From: Nitrosomonas sp.
GTDB taxonomy: Bacteria; Pseudomonadota; Gammaproteobacteria; Burkholderiales; Nitrosomonadaceae
Length of the DNA: 64,000 nucleotides
Reading direction: 5' to 3'
Assembly (NCBI RefSeq): GCF_024282095.1
Contig: NZ_JAMWZS010000009.1
Span: 19,305 to 83,304, forward strand
The notes under the pieces are model-generated. The model saw only the letters and a program-made list of their open reading frames with translations. It searched no databases and had not been told where the DNA came from. The translations under genes were made by a program, and so were the position numbers. Below are positions 17,581-26,696 of the stretch, one piece after another (the stretch's first letter is position 1; every line of letters starts with the position of its first letter).

Positions 17581-20550
17581 ATGGCCAAATTCAAGACAAG
17601 AGCAAGAACGGTGGATATGTTGGGTCGCCAACAGATTGCTAATGTCTCGACCGCAATTAGTGAACTGTTTAAAAATGCTCATGACGCATACGCGGATCAC
17701 GCCGAAGTCGATTATTTCAGAACCGATAACTTACTCGTAATAAGAGACAATGGTGTAGGTATGACACCAGATGAATTCGAAAACCGATGGCTTGTGCTGG
17801 GTACCGAAAGTAAATATGTTGCTCACGGAAAGAAAGCCGAAACCTATAAGCCTAGCGGAAAACCGGAGCGTGCGATTATGGGCGAGAAAGGTATCGGTCG
17901 CCTGGCTATTGCACTGCTGGGCCGCCAGGTATTGGTTCTGACCCGTGCCGAACGTCATGGAAAAATGCATGAATTGGTCATGTGTTTCATTAACTGGCAG
18001 CTTTTTGAAATGTCCGGGCTCAATCTGGATGAAATTGAAATACCTATGAAGCTGATCCAAGGCGATCGACTGCCAATCGCTGAAGACGTGGAGGAACTGA
18101 TTGGAAAACTAAGGGAAAACGTTGTCAGTTTATCTTCAAGATATGGAGAGCAAGGTTTTCGCGAGGTTTTGGATGATCTGGACGATTTTCAATTGGATCC
18201 GCAGGCCATGGATGAATTTCTGGGCGGCATAAGTTTACGTAATAATGGCTGCGGCACCCATTTTTATATTGCTCCCGCCAATGAAGGAATAGTTCAAGAA
18301 ATAGAGAACGAGCGCGAAACAGGCTCAAAAGAATTTACCAAGTTTCTCCTCGGTTTCTCCAATTCGTTATTTCGTGAATCTCCGCCACCGCCAATTGAAA
18401 CCGCTTTCCGCTATTGGCCGACCGATGCGTTTGGAGAGGATTTAATTGGTGAAGGTGAATTTTTCACGCACGAGGAATTGGATACGGCGGATCACAGGAT
18501 CAGCGGCCAGGTTGATGCATTCGGCCAATTTCAAGGAAATATTCGTACCTATGAGGAGGAAATCAAAGATCATGTTATTTCATGGAAGAATGGGAGCGGG
18601 AAACCGACTGATTGCGGGCCTTTCGAAATAGAACTGGGTTATATCGCGGGGGTTCAGCGTGAAAGCAGATTGCCCCCCGATGAGTGGAAACGTATCACTG
18701 ACAAGCTTGATCGCATTGGCGGAGTATATGTATACCGGGATCGTATACGCATATTACCTTACGGCAATTCTGATGTGGATTGGCTCGATATAGAGCTTAA
18801 GCGCACAAAGTCTGCGTCTTACTATTTCTTTTCTCATCGAAGAATTTTTGGCGCCGTAAAACTGACACGCGAACACAATGGATTGCTAAAAGAAAAGGCC
18901 GGCAGGGAAGGTTTTCAACGGGATAACGCATACCGGCAGTTAAAAGACATCCTTGAAAACTTCTTCCTGCAACTGGCGACGGATTTCTTCCGGGAGAGCG
19001 GCGATTATTCGGAATACTTCAATTCCCGCAAAGCGGAATTGGAGAGATTGGAGCTGGCTCGACGAAAACGGGAAAAACAGGTTTCCACTAAACGAAGGAA
19101 TATTGCAACTTTACTGGAAGGATTTTTCCAACGAACAGGGAATGGTTTGCCAGAAACGGAATTAGCAACTTTACGTAGCATGATCAAGCAGCGAATGGAT
19201 TCCGCGGCGAGAATGAAAAACCCTGATGAAGCTTCCACGGCATTGCTGGATGCGGAAAAAGAAGCCAATCGCAGATTATCCGAAATACGTGAGAATTACC
19301 GTCTGGTGAAGCCGCGAGGAGTGGGTTTATCCCGAGCATTGCAGCGTGATTGGGATGCCTATTTGGCCGAGCAGGAGAAACTGGAAAAAGAATTGTTTAT
19401 TCCATTCAGTCAGGAAGTTGCAAGATCACTCGGTGCGGTTGCCAAAGAAGCCAAGCTATATGTTGATCAGCGGAAACGTCTGAGTGAATTGATCAAGCAG
19501 CAGGCGGATGCAGAGAAAAAATCCGTCGGCCAGGAAGCCAGACAACTCAGAAATTCCGCCAATGATACACGATCGGCCGCATTACGGTTTGCAAGGGGGG
19601 CGATCCACGAATTACAGGATACGATCTCCAATGTGGAAGTGGAATTTGCGCAAAAGGATTTGGCCGGACTTTCGGAAGATGAAATTGAACATATCCGCAA
19701 TAGTTTTGAAGGCCGGATTGAGTCTGTGGGGCGGAAGAACACCGAAACATTAAGCAAGGTTCGCGACATGCTGACCGCTATATCGTCAAATCTTGAGCAA
19801 GGTGTGGATATCGCGCAATCGGACATTGTTGAAGCGATGGATCAGGAATTACAAGGGTTAAGGGAACAAACGGACGCGGATGCCGAATTGGTTCAACTGG
19901 GATTGGCGGTTGCCGTGATCAATCACGAATTCGAGGCTGCAATAAAAGGTGTTCGGAGATCCTTGCGGGAGCTTCGGCCATGGGCCAGTTCGAATGATGG
20001 CCTTGCCGTTCTCTATCAGGAAATCAGGAACAATTTTGATCATCTTGACGGGCACTTAAACCTGTTTACACCGCTGCAAAGACGCCTATACCGGAAAGCC
20101 ATCCCGATAAAAGGTTCCGACATCAACCATTATGTCCGCACCCTTTTTGAAGTGCGATTAAAAAGGCACGGTATCCAATTAAATGTAAGCGAGAGCTTTA
20201 TAAATTCTGAGATCGTAAGTTTTCCTTCAACCGTCTACCCGGTATTTGTCAATATTCTGGATAACGCTATTTTCTGGCTTAAGGGTAAAGAGGGTGAAAA
20301 AATAATTGACTTGGATGCTGATGCAGGAACATTTCTCATTTCGAATAATGGACCGGCCATTCATAGGCGCGATTATGAAGCGATTTTCGAACAGGGATTT
20401 ACCCGAAAACCCGGCGGACGAGGTCTTGGTCTCTTTATTTCCAGAAAGGCATTAAGCAAGGAAGGAATGGATATTACCGTTGTTCCTACCGAAGATAAAA
20501 ATGGCACTACATTGAGGATTAAATGGCCTGATCATGATGACAATTCCTAA
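17581..20550 (+). CDS. Two-headed GHKL ATPase: MORC-like N-terminus, histidine-kinase-like C-terminus
   Basis: A 989-residue protein with two separate GHKL (Bergerat) ATP sites. N-terminal: ELFKNAHDA (N box, 28-36), DNGVGM (56-61), GEKGIGRLA (101-109), as in MORC/Hsp90-type ATPases. Then come about 350 residues of mixed structure and a long charged coiled coil (about 480-760, rich in Glu, Lys and Arg). C-terminal: an HE-containing helix INHEFEAAIKG (about 780), NILDNAIFW (N box), SNNGP (G1), FEQGFTRK (F box) and GGRGLGLF (945-952), as in sensor kinases. GHKL/MORC ATPases are known beside cytosine methylases and Vsr nucleases in restriction-like operons. The frame is intact, starts 3 bases after the methylase and overlaps the receiver gene by 17 bases. 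Confidence 0.88.
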   Translation: MAKFKTRARTVDMLGRQQIANVSTAISELFKNAHDAYADHAEVDYFRTDNLLVIRDNGVGMTPDEFENRWLVLGTESKYVAHGKKAETYKPSGKPERAIMGEKGIGRLAIALLGRQVLVLTRAERHGKMHELVMCFINWQLFEMSGLNLDEIEIPMKLIQGDRLPIAEDVEELIGKLRENVVSLSSRYGEQGFREVLDDLDDFQLDPQAMDEFLGGISLRNNGCGTHFYIAPANEGIVQEIENERETGSKEFTKFLLGFSNSLFRESPPPPIETAFRYWPTDAFGEDLIGEGEFFTHEELDTADHRISGQVDAFGQFQGNIRTYEEEIKDHVISWKNGSGKPTDCGPFEIELGYIAGVQRESRLPPDEWKRITDKLDRIGGVYVYRDRIRILPYGNSDVDWLDIELKRTKSASYYFFSHRRIFGAVKLTREHNGLLKEKAGREGFQRDNAYRQLKDILENFFLQLATDFFRESGDYSEYFNSRKAELERLELARRKREKQVSTKRRNIATLLEGFFQRTGNGLPETELATLRSMIKQRMDSAARMKNPDEASTALLDAEKEANRRLSEIRENYRLVKPRGVGLSRALQRDWDAYLAEQEKLEKELFIPFSQEVARSLGAVAKEAKLYVDQRKRLSELIKQQADAEKKSVGQEARQLRNSANDTRSAALRFARGAIHELQDTISNVEVEFAQKDLAGLSEDEIEHIRNSFEGRIESVGRKNTETLSKVRDMLTAISSNLEQGVDIAQSDIVEAMDQELQGLREQTDADAELVQLGLAVAVINHEFEAAIKGVRRSLRELRPWASSNDGLAVLYQEIRNNFDHLDGHLNLFTPLQRRLYRKAIPIKGSDINHYVRTLFEVRLKRHGIQLNVSESFINSEIVSFPSTVYPVFVNILDNAIFWLKGKEGEKIIDLDADAGTFLISNNGPAIHRRDYEAIFEQGFTRKPGGRGLGLFISRKALSKEGMDITVVPTEDKNGTTLRIKWPDHDDNS

Positions 20551-21778
20551 TACCGTATCCGAATTCTCAAAATACGCTGCACAGGAATTTTTGCAGACGG
20601 CGGTTTTTATTGATGATCGAATCTATGGAAGGAAAGATGGGTCGGTCTCAGAATCTAAGCAAACATCCACGCCCAAGGGTCGTCCAAAAGCTTTAAAAAG
20701 CACGGATCAGAAAATTTCTAGCGAAATTGATGGAAACATTGAAGAAAATGACCAGGAAGAATACTCTCCTCGAAAGATTGTTACCAGTTTTGCAAAGAAA
20801 CAAATAATTTGTTCGCTTTATCAGCCTAACATTAGAGAACCATTTACGGAAGAGTCCGATATTTTCGCTCTCTGTTTGGCTGCGGATATTGTAATAGTGG
20901 ATTGGGATTTGGGTGGAGGCCCGGGTGAAAAAGTAATCGAGCTTGTTGATGGACTAATACAACAGGCTGTCGAGGATGTTCCTGAGCAATTACGTTTAAT
21001 ACTCGTATACACTCAAGAGCTCAATCTTTTTGATATCGCGGATCGCCTTTATCAAAAAATAAGCGAAAGTGTCGGGAATGCGATAAGTCCATTAGATGAA
21101 GAAGGTGGGCTTGCATTTCACACTTTAAACAGCAGAATATCGATTTTGGGAAAAACAGGAAGAAAGAGATCAGCGGAATACAAAAATCATGAAGTTCAAG
21201 AAAAAGACTTAGCCGACTTTGCCGTAAAAGAATTTGCCAAATTGGCCTCCGGTTTGTTACAAGCCACAACCCTGTTAGGTCTTGCTAAAATTAAAAAAAA
21301 CAGTCGCAAGATTTTGTCCAAGTTCAATTCATCTTTGGATCCTGCTTTTCTTACACACAGGGCTATGTCTTTACCAGATGAAGATGCAGTTAATCATTTG
21401 GTGCCTCTTTTAATATCAGAAATCGAAGCGGTATTGGAGGATAGTTTGCCAAAGCCTTTAATAAGCAATGCGCTAATTAAAGATTGGTGTAAGAATGAAT
21501 GGAAGCCCGGCCCACATATCCCGCCCTTACTCGGAAAAAATGCGGATCAAGTCAAAATCGCCATTGATTTTTGCTTAAAAGGGAAGGGAATGGGAAATGA
21601 CCATAAAAGTGTGAGCTTAATTACTCAAGCAATTAAGAAGGGGGAATGGGTTGGAGATCGTAAAAAGATACGCGAGATCTCAAGCATTCTGTTAACTAGT
21701 GAAGATTCCATTTCTAACCACGAATTTTCAAGGCTAATGAGCAGCAGAACCTTTTACGGTAAACATCAAAAGATTTAA
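20534..21778 (+). CDS. Receiver-like partner of the GHKL ATPase (main reading frame; gene frameshifted at its 3' end)
   Basis: A 414-residue frame. Near the N-terminus AVFIDDRIYG (about 23-32) supplies the acidic pair and IVIVDWDLGGGPG (about 119-131) the candidate phospho-accepting Asp, with LILVYTQE (about 155-162) as the Thr-containing strand. Together they make a diverged response-regulator receiver. A charged insert (about 35-80) interrupts the domain. The remaining 250 residues are not recognised. The frame stops at 21776-21778 just after an A-rich tract, while coding sequence seems to continue in another frame. A kinase-like C-terminus next door suggests phosphorelay, which is inferred. 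Confidence 0.72.
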   Translation: MMTIPNTVSEFSKYAAQEFLQTAVFIDDRIYGRKDGSVSESKQTSTPKGRPKALKSTDQKISSEIDGNIEENDQEEYSPRKIVTSFAKKQIICSLYQPNIREPFTEESDIFALCLAADIVIVDWDLGGGPGEKVIELVDGLIQQAVEDVPEQLRLILVYTQELNLFDIADRLYQKISESVGNAISPLDEEGGLAFHTLNSRISILGKTGRKRSAEYKNHEVQEKDLADFAVKEFAKLASGLLQATTLLGLAKIKKNSRKILSKFNSSLDPAFLTHRAMSLPDEDAVNHLVPLLISEIEAVLEDSLPKPLISNALIKDWCKNEWKPGPHIPPLLGKNADQVKIAIDFCLKGKGMGNDHKSVSLITQAIKKGEWVGDRKKIREISSILLTSEDSISNHEFSRLMSSRTFYGKHQKI

Positions 21779-22207
21779 AGTTGGGAACAATAGTTTGCTT
21801 GGAAAATTCAGTATATTTACTTTGTCTTCAGCCGGTATGCGATAGCGTAAGATTAGAAGATGCACGGAAATTCATATTTGTTGAGTTGGATGAGATGCAG
21901 CAAGATGGAAAAAATAAAGCATCACATGTTCTTCTTTTATCAGAAAATAAACCAAAAGCAAGTTTTTGTATCAGCCAAAATCATTTAAATGCTATGTTTC
22001 CGAACTCCGGCCGGAATCTGATAAAAAGCAAGTACTACCAAAACTATCGGATAACAATCAGGTGTTTTCTGATACAAAATCGCTATCTCTTTGGCTTGAT
22101 CAATTGAAGACATCACATGCACAGCGGGCTGTCGAAAAATTTGCAAGAGAGCTTTCGCGTATCGGGTTAACAGAATCCGAATGGTTAGGCTTCTGGACAA
22201 ACAATAG
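21772..22207 (+). pseudogene. Out-of-frame 3' part of the receiver-like gene
   Basis: Reading on from 21772 in a different frame gives DLKLGTIVCLENSVYLLCLQ and then more protein-like sequence. From about 21990 a third frame gives KSLSLWLDQLKTSHAQRAV and ARELSRIGLTESEWL, and a further shift near 22190 would end the protein in RLLDKQ and TAG (22205-22207). This stop is 9 bases before the Vsr start, the spacing expected for the intact operon. At least three small indels are needed, so I read the tail as decayed. Sequencing error is possible but would need several events within 450 bases. Confidence 0.6.
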
Positions 22208-22216
22208 CCTGCTGCA

Positions 22217-22583
22217 ATGCCTGATGTCCTTACCCCTGAACAAAGACGAAGATGCATGTCTTCAGTTCGTGGTAGTAATACAAAACCGGAGTTGCTACTT
22301 AGAAAAGCGCTTTGGCATAAAGGATTGCGATACCGGCTGAAATCAGAGCTGCCCGGAAAGCCGCTTTGTATATACCTGATAAAATTGCGATTTTTGTGGA
22401 TGGACGTTTCTGGCATAACTGTCCTGAGCATGGCTTTTTTACCGAAAAAAGAGATCATTCTGGAAAAATAAGATCACAAGAAATATTGATCGCGATAAAG
22501 AGGTGAATGTTTTGCTGAAACAGAAAGGTTGGATAGTTATGCGTATATGGGAGCACGAAATAAAACAATCACTGATAGAATAA
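22217..22583 (+). pseudogene. vsr: Frameshifted Vsr (very short patch repair) endonuclease
   Basis: Three frames together spell a Vsr protein. Frame one from the ATG at 22217 gives MPDVLTPEQRRRCMSSVRG and then LLLRKALWHKGLRYRLKSEL. After a missing base near 22361-22365 frame two gives LYIPDKIAIFVDGRFWHNCP. A shift near 22470-22490 leads to frame three, ITRNIDRDKEVNVLLKQKGW and then IVMRIWEHEI, ending at TAA 22581-22583. Vsr nicks beside T:G mismatches left by deamination of 5-methylcytosine and usually accompanies C5 methylases. The first shift falls at the GKPD region where the family's catalytic Asp sits, so the product should be inactive. Confidence 0.82.
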
Positions 22584-22835
22584 CAAAAAGAATTCTTTCA
22601 TCATTGCCAATTCCTCGATCTGGAAGAGTGACCATTATCTGTACTAGCTCAAATCAACTTTAAAAGGAAAATTTGGCTAAATTCAAAGCAGCGGCCAGTG
22701 CGACTTTTACCAAGGACAAGCAAGTCAATTCTTCACTAATCCATTGAAAACAACTCAATTGGAATAAAAAAATATTTCTATTGATCATCAACAGTCAACA
22801 ATATATAGATAACACTTGATTTATATATAATAGTT
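22584..22835. other. AT-rich spacer between vsr and the IS5-type element
   Basis: No gene of normal size is visible. A 24-codon frame opens with TTG at 22673 (LAKFKAAASATFTKDKQVNS), has AAAGGAAA just upstream, and stops at 22745-22747. Its start resembles the MAKFK start of the GHKL protein, perhaps by chance. It could be the remnant of a further cluster gene. Confidence 0.3.
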
Positions 22836-23961
22836 GAGACCTTTGCAAAACCATAAACCTTTCGCTGCAGATTTTTGTCAATGTTGAAGATCAGGTAAAT
22901 TTCGGTGAATTCTTTGCAAAAAACTAAGAGATAAAGGCGCTATTGCGCCATTCTTGGTTAAAAGACGTACCTTGTCTGTGGTTGTTGTGAATAAAGATTC
23001 TTAACATACATTTCGGCAACTTTTCAGGTTATACGCCATTGCCTGCAGGGATATGCCAGGCATGAGCTTTGGCTAAACCTTGATAACGCAGAATTTTGCT
23101 GCCAAACCAGCGTGCCTGACTGCCAAAAGTACGTTCCACTACATACCGAGCTCTGGTGATTAAACGATTACGCTGTGATTGCCGCTGTGTCAGAGGCTTG
23201 TTCTTCATCGTTTCTCTACGCCGAATGCCGCGTGATTTCAAAGCTTCAAATGTTTCTGACTACAGTAAGCCTTATCAGCATGAATCGTAGTGCCTGGCTC
23301 GATTTCGGCTTTATCAAGTAGTGTTAGCAGCGGCTTGCTGTCATGCCGATTGGCAGCTGTGGTTTCAACTGCCACCACCAAACCGTTGTCACAACCAGAG
23401 TGTGCTGTTTATAGCCAAAAACCGACTTACCACCTTTCTTAAAACGTGCCTCGGCATCTAATGAACCACTTTAACACGCATGGCCGCTTGGGCATCCGAC
23501 TCATCATCTCGTTCTTCACGATCATTGATCACTTCATAGGGTGGCTTGGTCTTAGGGCTTACGTGGACTATGTGTGATGCTGGCATTGATGTGACAGCCA
23601 GTAGCTACAGTAACATTGAGCATTGAAGGTTCTCCACAAACTAAATTCCAAGCGGCTAAATGCCACAACACTGACTATTGGGAGCATCATCTTCAAGGCC
23701 TAGAAAAAAGTGCGATTAGAATTAGCCATGCTTCAGGACAAGCATTCCATATACGATCAACAGCTTAGCAGTCCAAGGGAACAGGCGCCCCTGAACAAGG
23801 TGCAACCGAGCAATTGGAATTCCAATCAATCAGTTGGTTAATCTGATTAGTTTCCTTTACGGGTGCGGCGATACATTTCCGAAAAACAGTCAATCATATA
23901 TTCGTAAGTATAATATATCATTCTGCTCGTTCATAGCGGCTTTTAACCGTGCAATGGTCTC
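22836..23961 (-). mobile_element. Degenerate IS5-type insertion sequence with 5-bp target duplication
   Basis: The left end reads GAGACCTTTGCAA (22836-22848) and the right end reads GTGCAATGGTCTC (23949-23961), its inverse with two mismatches. TAGTT flanks both sides (22831-22835 and 23962-23966) as a direct repeat. The body holds a broken IS5-like DDE transposase on the minus strand. The 1,126-bp length fits a slightly deleted IS5-family element. Confidence 0.65.
23029..23600 (-). pseudogene. IS5-family transposase remnant
   Basis: Broken frames on the minus strand give, in N to C order, KPKTKPPYEVINDREERDDE, then FKKGGKSVFGYKQHTLVV (the FGYK block around the second catalytic Asp), then ADKAYC-type sequence, and finally KPLTQRQSQRNRLITRARYV followed by VERTFGSQARWF. 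The last is the IS5 C-terminal block. Stops and frameshifts interrupt it throughout, so it is inactive. Confidence 0.75.
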
Positions 23962-24006
23962 TAGTTATATACATTCTATATATCATTTTCAACACAGGAG
24001 CTAACC

Positions 24007-24207
24007 ATGCCGGTCACAACCTTCAATATTGATGAAAAAATGGGGAAAACACTTGAAGAACTACAAACCCATTTTGGCGCTTCTTCCAAAGCTGAAGTAT
24101 TAAGAAAAGCGGTTGCGCTTTTGAAGATTGCCACGGAATCGGAAGCGGCGGATGGGTCGATTACTATCCGCAAAAATGACGAGGATCAGAAAATAATCAT
24201 CAAGTAG
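24007..24207 (+). CDS. Small ribbon-helix-helix-like DNA-binding protein
   Basis: A 66-residue protein: a short strand (TTFNIDE), then two helices around LEELQTHFGASSKAEVLRKA, then a polar tail. This is the layout of CopG/MetJ-type repressors. A good ribosome-binding site (CAGGAGC) precedes the ATG. It starts just right of the IS5-type element and 14 bases before a small membrane protein, so the two are probably cotranscribed. No toxin partner is visible. Confidence 0.6.
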   Translation: MPVTTFNIDEKMGKTLEELQTHFGASSKAEVLRKAVALLKIATESEAADGSITIRKNDEDQKIIIK

Positions 24208-24221
24208 CATCTCATCCCGTC

Positions 24222-24560
24222 ATGACCACCCGTCAACTCAATCAAGAGACTGCTCAGCTCGGTGAAATTAACGAGGAAGCCAAGGCGCGTATTCGCAGTA
24301 TAGATGCCGATACGCGTGTGCGCCTGTGGATGGCGTTAGTGATCAGTGCGTTGTTTATCCTGCTGAATGCAGCAGTGATTTTTCTGATCTGGAATGCTTT
24401 TAACGCTGATATCTCGCTGCTTAGAGAAAAGCTCATTCAAAACGATCAACGCCTGATCACGGAAAACGTATTCATGTCGTTAATCGGCGCCACTGTTGTG
24501 CAAGTGGGGGTAACGCTGGTTGCGATTATCAGCTATCTGTTCCCTAAAAATAGCGGGTAA
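24222..24560 (+). CDS. Small two-helix membrane protein of unknown function
   Basis: A 112-residue protein with a charged N-terminal helix (1-38), a transmembrane segment (LWMALVISALFILLNAAVIF, about 34-53), a polar linker, and a second transmembrane segment near residues 86-105 (LIGATVVQVGVTLVAIISYL). I do not recognise a family. It follows the RHH-like gene closely. Confidence 0.5.
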   Translation: MTTRQLNQETAQLGEINEEAKARIRSIDADTRVRLWMALVISALFILLNAAVIFLIWNAFNADISLLREKLIQNDQRLITENVFMSLIGATVVQVGVTLVAIISYLFPKNSG

Positions 24561-24639
24561 GGCGATCAAAGTACAGTAGTGCCGTACTATTTTCCCTGAC
24601 ATTTACACCAACCAATCCGCTACATTCCCGTCAAATAAA

Positions 24640-25080
24640 TCATTCCTGCGGCACCGCTCTCGGACGTCGGTTATTATCGATCGCCACATAAGTCAGCACC
24701 GCTTCGGTCACTTTGATACAGATTTCTTCACCGCCCTCGCGCACGCCGCGTTGGGCGTATACCGCCACATCGACGGTAATCGAGGTGCGCCCTACCTTAA
24801 TAATGTCTGCATAAAAACTGACGAGATCGCCGACGAATACCGGTTGCTTGAATACGAAGGAATTAACGGCCACGGTTGCGACCCGCCCGCGTGCGCGCCG
24901 GATCGCCGGGATGCTGCCCGCCATATCGACTTGCGACATGATCCAGCCGCCAAAAATATCGCCGGCATAATTGGTATTGGATGGCATCGGCACCATACGC
25001 AGGATGGGTTGGCCTTCCGGTAAAGAAACACTGAGTGGTGCATCATTCGAACTATTGGACATGGCTGGTTTAGCGCTCAC
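24640..25080 (-). CDS. Acyl-CoA thioesterase, YciA-type hotdog fold
   Basis: A 146-residue hotdog protein. NYAGDIFGGWIMSQVDMAGS (about 37-56) is the YciA/BACH active-site helix with its Asn and Asp, and FVGDLVSFYADIIKVGRTS follows. It hydrolyses acyl-CoA thioesters in the cytoplasm. It is transcribed alone, divergent from the DUF455 gene. Confidence 0.86.
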   Translation of the reverse strand: MSAKPAMSNSSNDAPLSVSLPEGQPILRMVPMPSNTNYAGDIFGGWIMSQVDMAGSIPAIRRARGRVATVAVNSFVFKQPVFVGDLVSFYADIIKVGRTSITVDVAVYAQRGVREGGEEICIKVTEAVLTYVAIDNNRRPRAVPQE

Positions 25081-25236
25081 GGATTGTCATGGAAACAGAA
25101 TCATTGTCATAGAAGTCCAAGAATACAATGATCCTGCATTTTGAACCAGATTTTCTTTGGCACAAGTTTCCATTCGTTTTTCCTCAAGAAACGCGCGAAA
25201 ATAGCACCATCAATTATTCTTCTCGCGTAAATACTT

Positions 25237-26082
25237 ATGGAACCCCTGTTTAATGCCGCCGCTCGCTGCTTGTCGGCTTGTGAAATCGAAGAAAAACTGC
25301 GCTTGACCGAACAAACCGCAGCAGCTTGGCGCGCTGGACTGTTATCGCTGCAATCCCAAAGCGAGCCCGAGCCCATCGGTGAATCAGGGCATCCCGCCAA
25401 ACCGGTTCTAGTACCACCAGGCGATGTGCCTAAACGCCGTTTCGGCTCACAAACCGGGATCATTGCCTTGATTCATGCCATCACGCATATCGAGTTCAAC
25501 GCCATCAATCTCGCTTGGGATGCAGTGTACCGTTTTCGCCATTTGCCGCAGCAGTTTTACCATGACTGGGTGCAAGTGGCCGCTGAGGAGGCCTATCACT
25601 TTCAATTGTTACGCAGTCGTTTGAATGAGCTGGGTAGCGACTACGGTGATTTACCGGCGCATAACGGTTTATGGGACATCGCCACGCGCACGGCTCTTGA
25701 TCCGCTGGTACGCATGGCACTGGTACCACGTGTGCTGGAAGCCAGGGGGCTGGATGTGACGCCGGGTATTATCAAGCGATTGCATCAGGCGGGTGACGAC
25801 AACACAGCAGCAGTACTGGAGATTATTCTGCGCGATGAAATCGGCCATGTGGCGATCGGGTCGCGCTGGTTTAAATATTGCTGTGATCAACGCGGACTGG
25901 ATTCCGAGCAAACGTTTCGCGCATTAATCAGTCACCACTTCATTGGGCAAATCAGCGGCCCTTTTCATTATGAAGCAAGACAAAAAGCAGGATTTACCGC
26001 AGCGGAATTACAAGCACTGGAACACATGGAAGCACCCACAATCAGTTCGGAAAACTTTAAGTCATGGGATTCTCAGGATTAA
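25237..26082 (+). CDS. DUF455 family ferritin-like protein
   Basis: A 281-residue, mostly helical protein. Candidate metal ligands sit in HITHIEFNAINLAWDAVYRF (about 77-96), AEEAYHFQLLRSRL and LRDEIGHVAIGSRW, an E...ExxH...ExxH pattern of ferritin-like di-iron proteins related to tRNA hydroxylase MiaE. The biochemical function of DUF455 is not settled. Its 3' end overlaps the 3' end of the convergent response-regulator gene by 4 bases. Confidence 0.78.
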   Translation: MEPLFNAAARCLSACEIEEKLRLTEQTAAAWRAGLLSLQSQSEPEPIGESGHPAKPVLVPPGDVPKRRFGSQTGIIALIHAITHIEFNAINLAWDAVYRFRHLPQQFYHDWVQVAAEEAYHFQLLRSRLNELGSDYGDLPAHNGLWDIATRTALDPLVRMALVPRVLEARGLDVTPGIIKRLHQAGDDNTAAVLEIILRDEIGHVAIGSRWFKYCCDQRGLDSEQTFRALISHHFIGQISGPFHYEARQKAGFTAAELQALEHMEAPTISSENFKSWDSQD

Positions 26083-26696
26083 TTGCTCAGTCCGCTTTCA
26101 CGAGTAATACGCGCAAGATCAAGCAAGTTGGCGGCACCAGTCTTGTGCATGATCTTGGATTTGTAAATTTCTACCGTCCGGTGACTGATACCCAGGCAAG
26201 ACGCAATTTCTTTGTTGGAACGCCCTTGAACTGCCAAAACCATCACCTCCCGTTCACGTTCCGTAAGCTTTGCCAAGCAAGATATCATTTCTTGATTCCG
26301 TATCATCTCACCGACCCTTTTCTCAGCCTCAGCAAAAGCGGTTTGCACACAAACCAAAAGTTTCTCGCGTATCACCGGCTTGGTTAGAAAATCCATTGCG
26401 CCAGCCTTAATCGCTCTGACACTCATGGGAATATCACCATGCCCGGTAAGAAAAATGACGGGTAATACGATTTTGCGCCGCGACAATTCTTCCTGAAGTT
26501 GCAACCCATCCACGTCCGGCATTTGTACATCGATAATGATACAACCGAAAAAATCCGACTGAAAAGCACTCAGAAAAGCTTTTGCACTATCGAAAGATTG
26601 CACATGAATACCGACTTGTTCGAGCATCAAAGTGAGAGAATCCCGCACTGCGGCATCGTCATCTATGATAAAAACTATTGGGTTATGAGTGCTCAT
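26079..26696 (-). CDS. FixJ-family response regulator
   Basis: A 205-residue two-domain regulator. The receiver (1-120) has the acidic pair IDDD, the phospho-Asp in CIIIDVQMPDVDG (about 53-65), LTGHGD and the Lys in FLTKP. The LuxR-type helix-turn-helix is LTEREREVMVLAVQGRSNKE followed by IASCLGISHRTVEIYKSKI (about 143-182). It begins with an ATGA overlap at the end of the histidine kinase remnant, so the two formed one operon. With the cognate kinase broken, its control is unclear. Confidence 0.92.
   Translation of the reverse strand: MSTHNPIVFIIDDDAAVRDSLTLMLEQVGIHVQSFDSAKAFLSAFQSDFFGCIIIDVQMPDVDGLQLQEELSRRKIVLPVIFLTGHGDIPMSVRAIKAGAMDFLTKPVIREKLLVCVQTAFAEAEKRVGEMIRNQEMISCLAKLTEREREVMVLAVQGRSNKEIASCLGISHRTVEIYKSKIMHKTGAANLLDLARITRESGLSN

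Noticed and set aside
22673-22747. 24-codon frame after vsr as a real gene
   Set aside because: It is too short and starts with TTG; it is mentioned only as a possible remnant.
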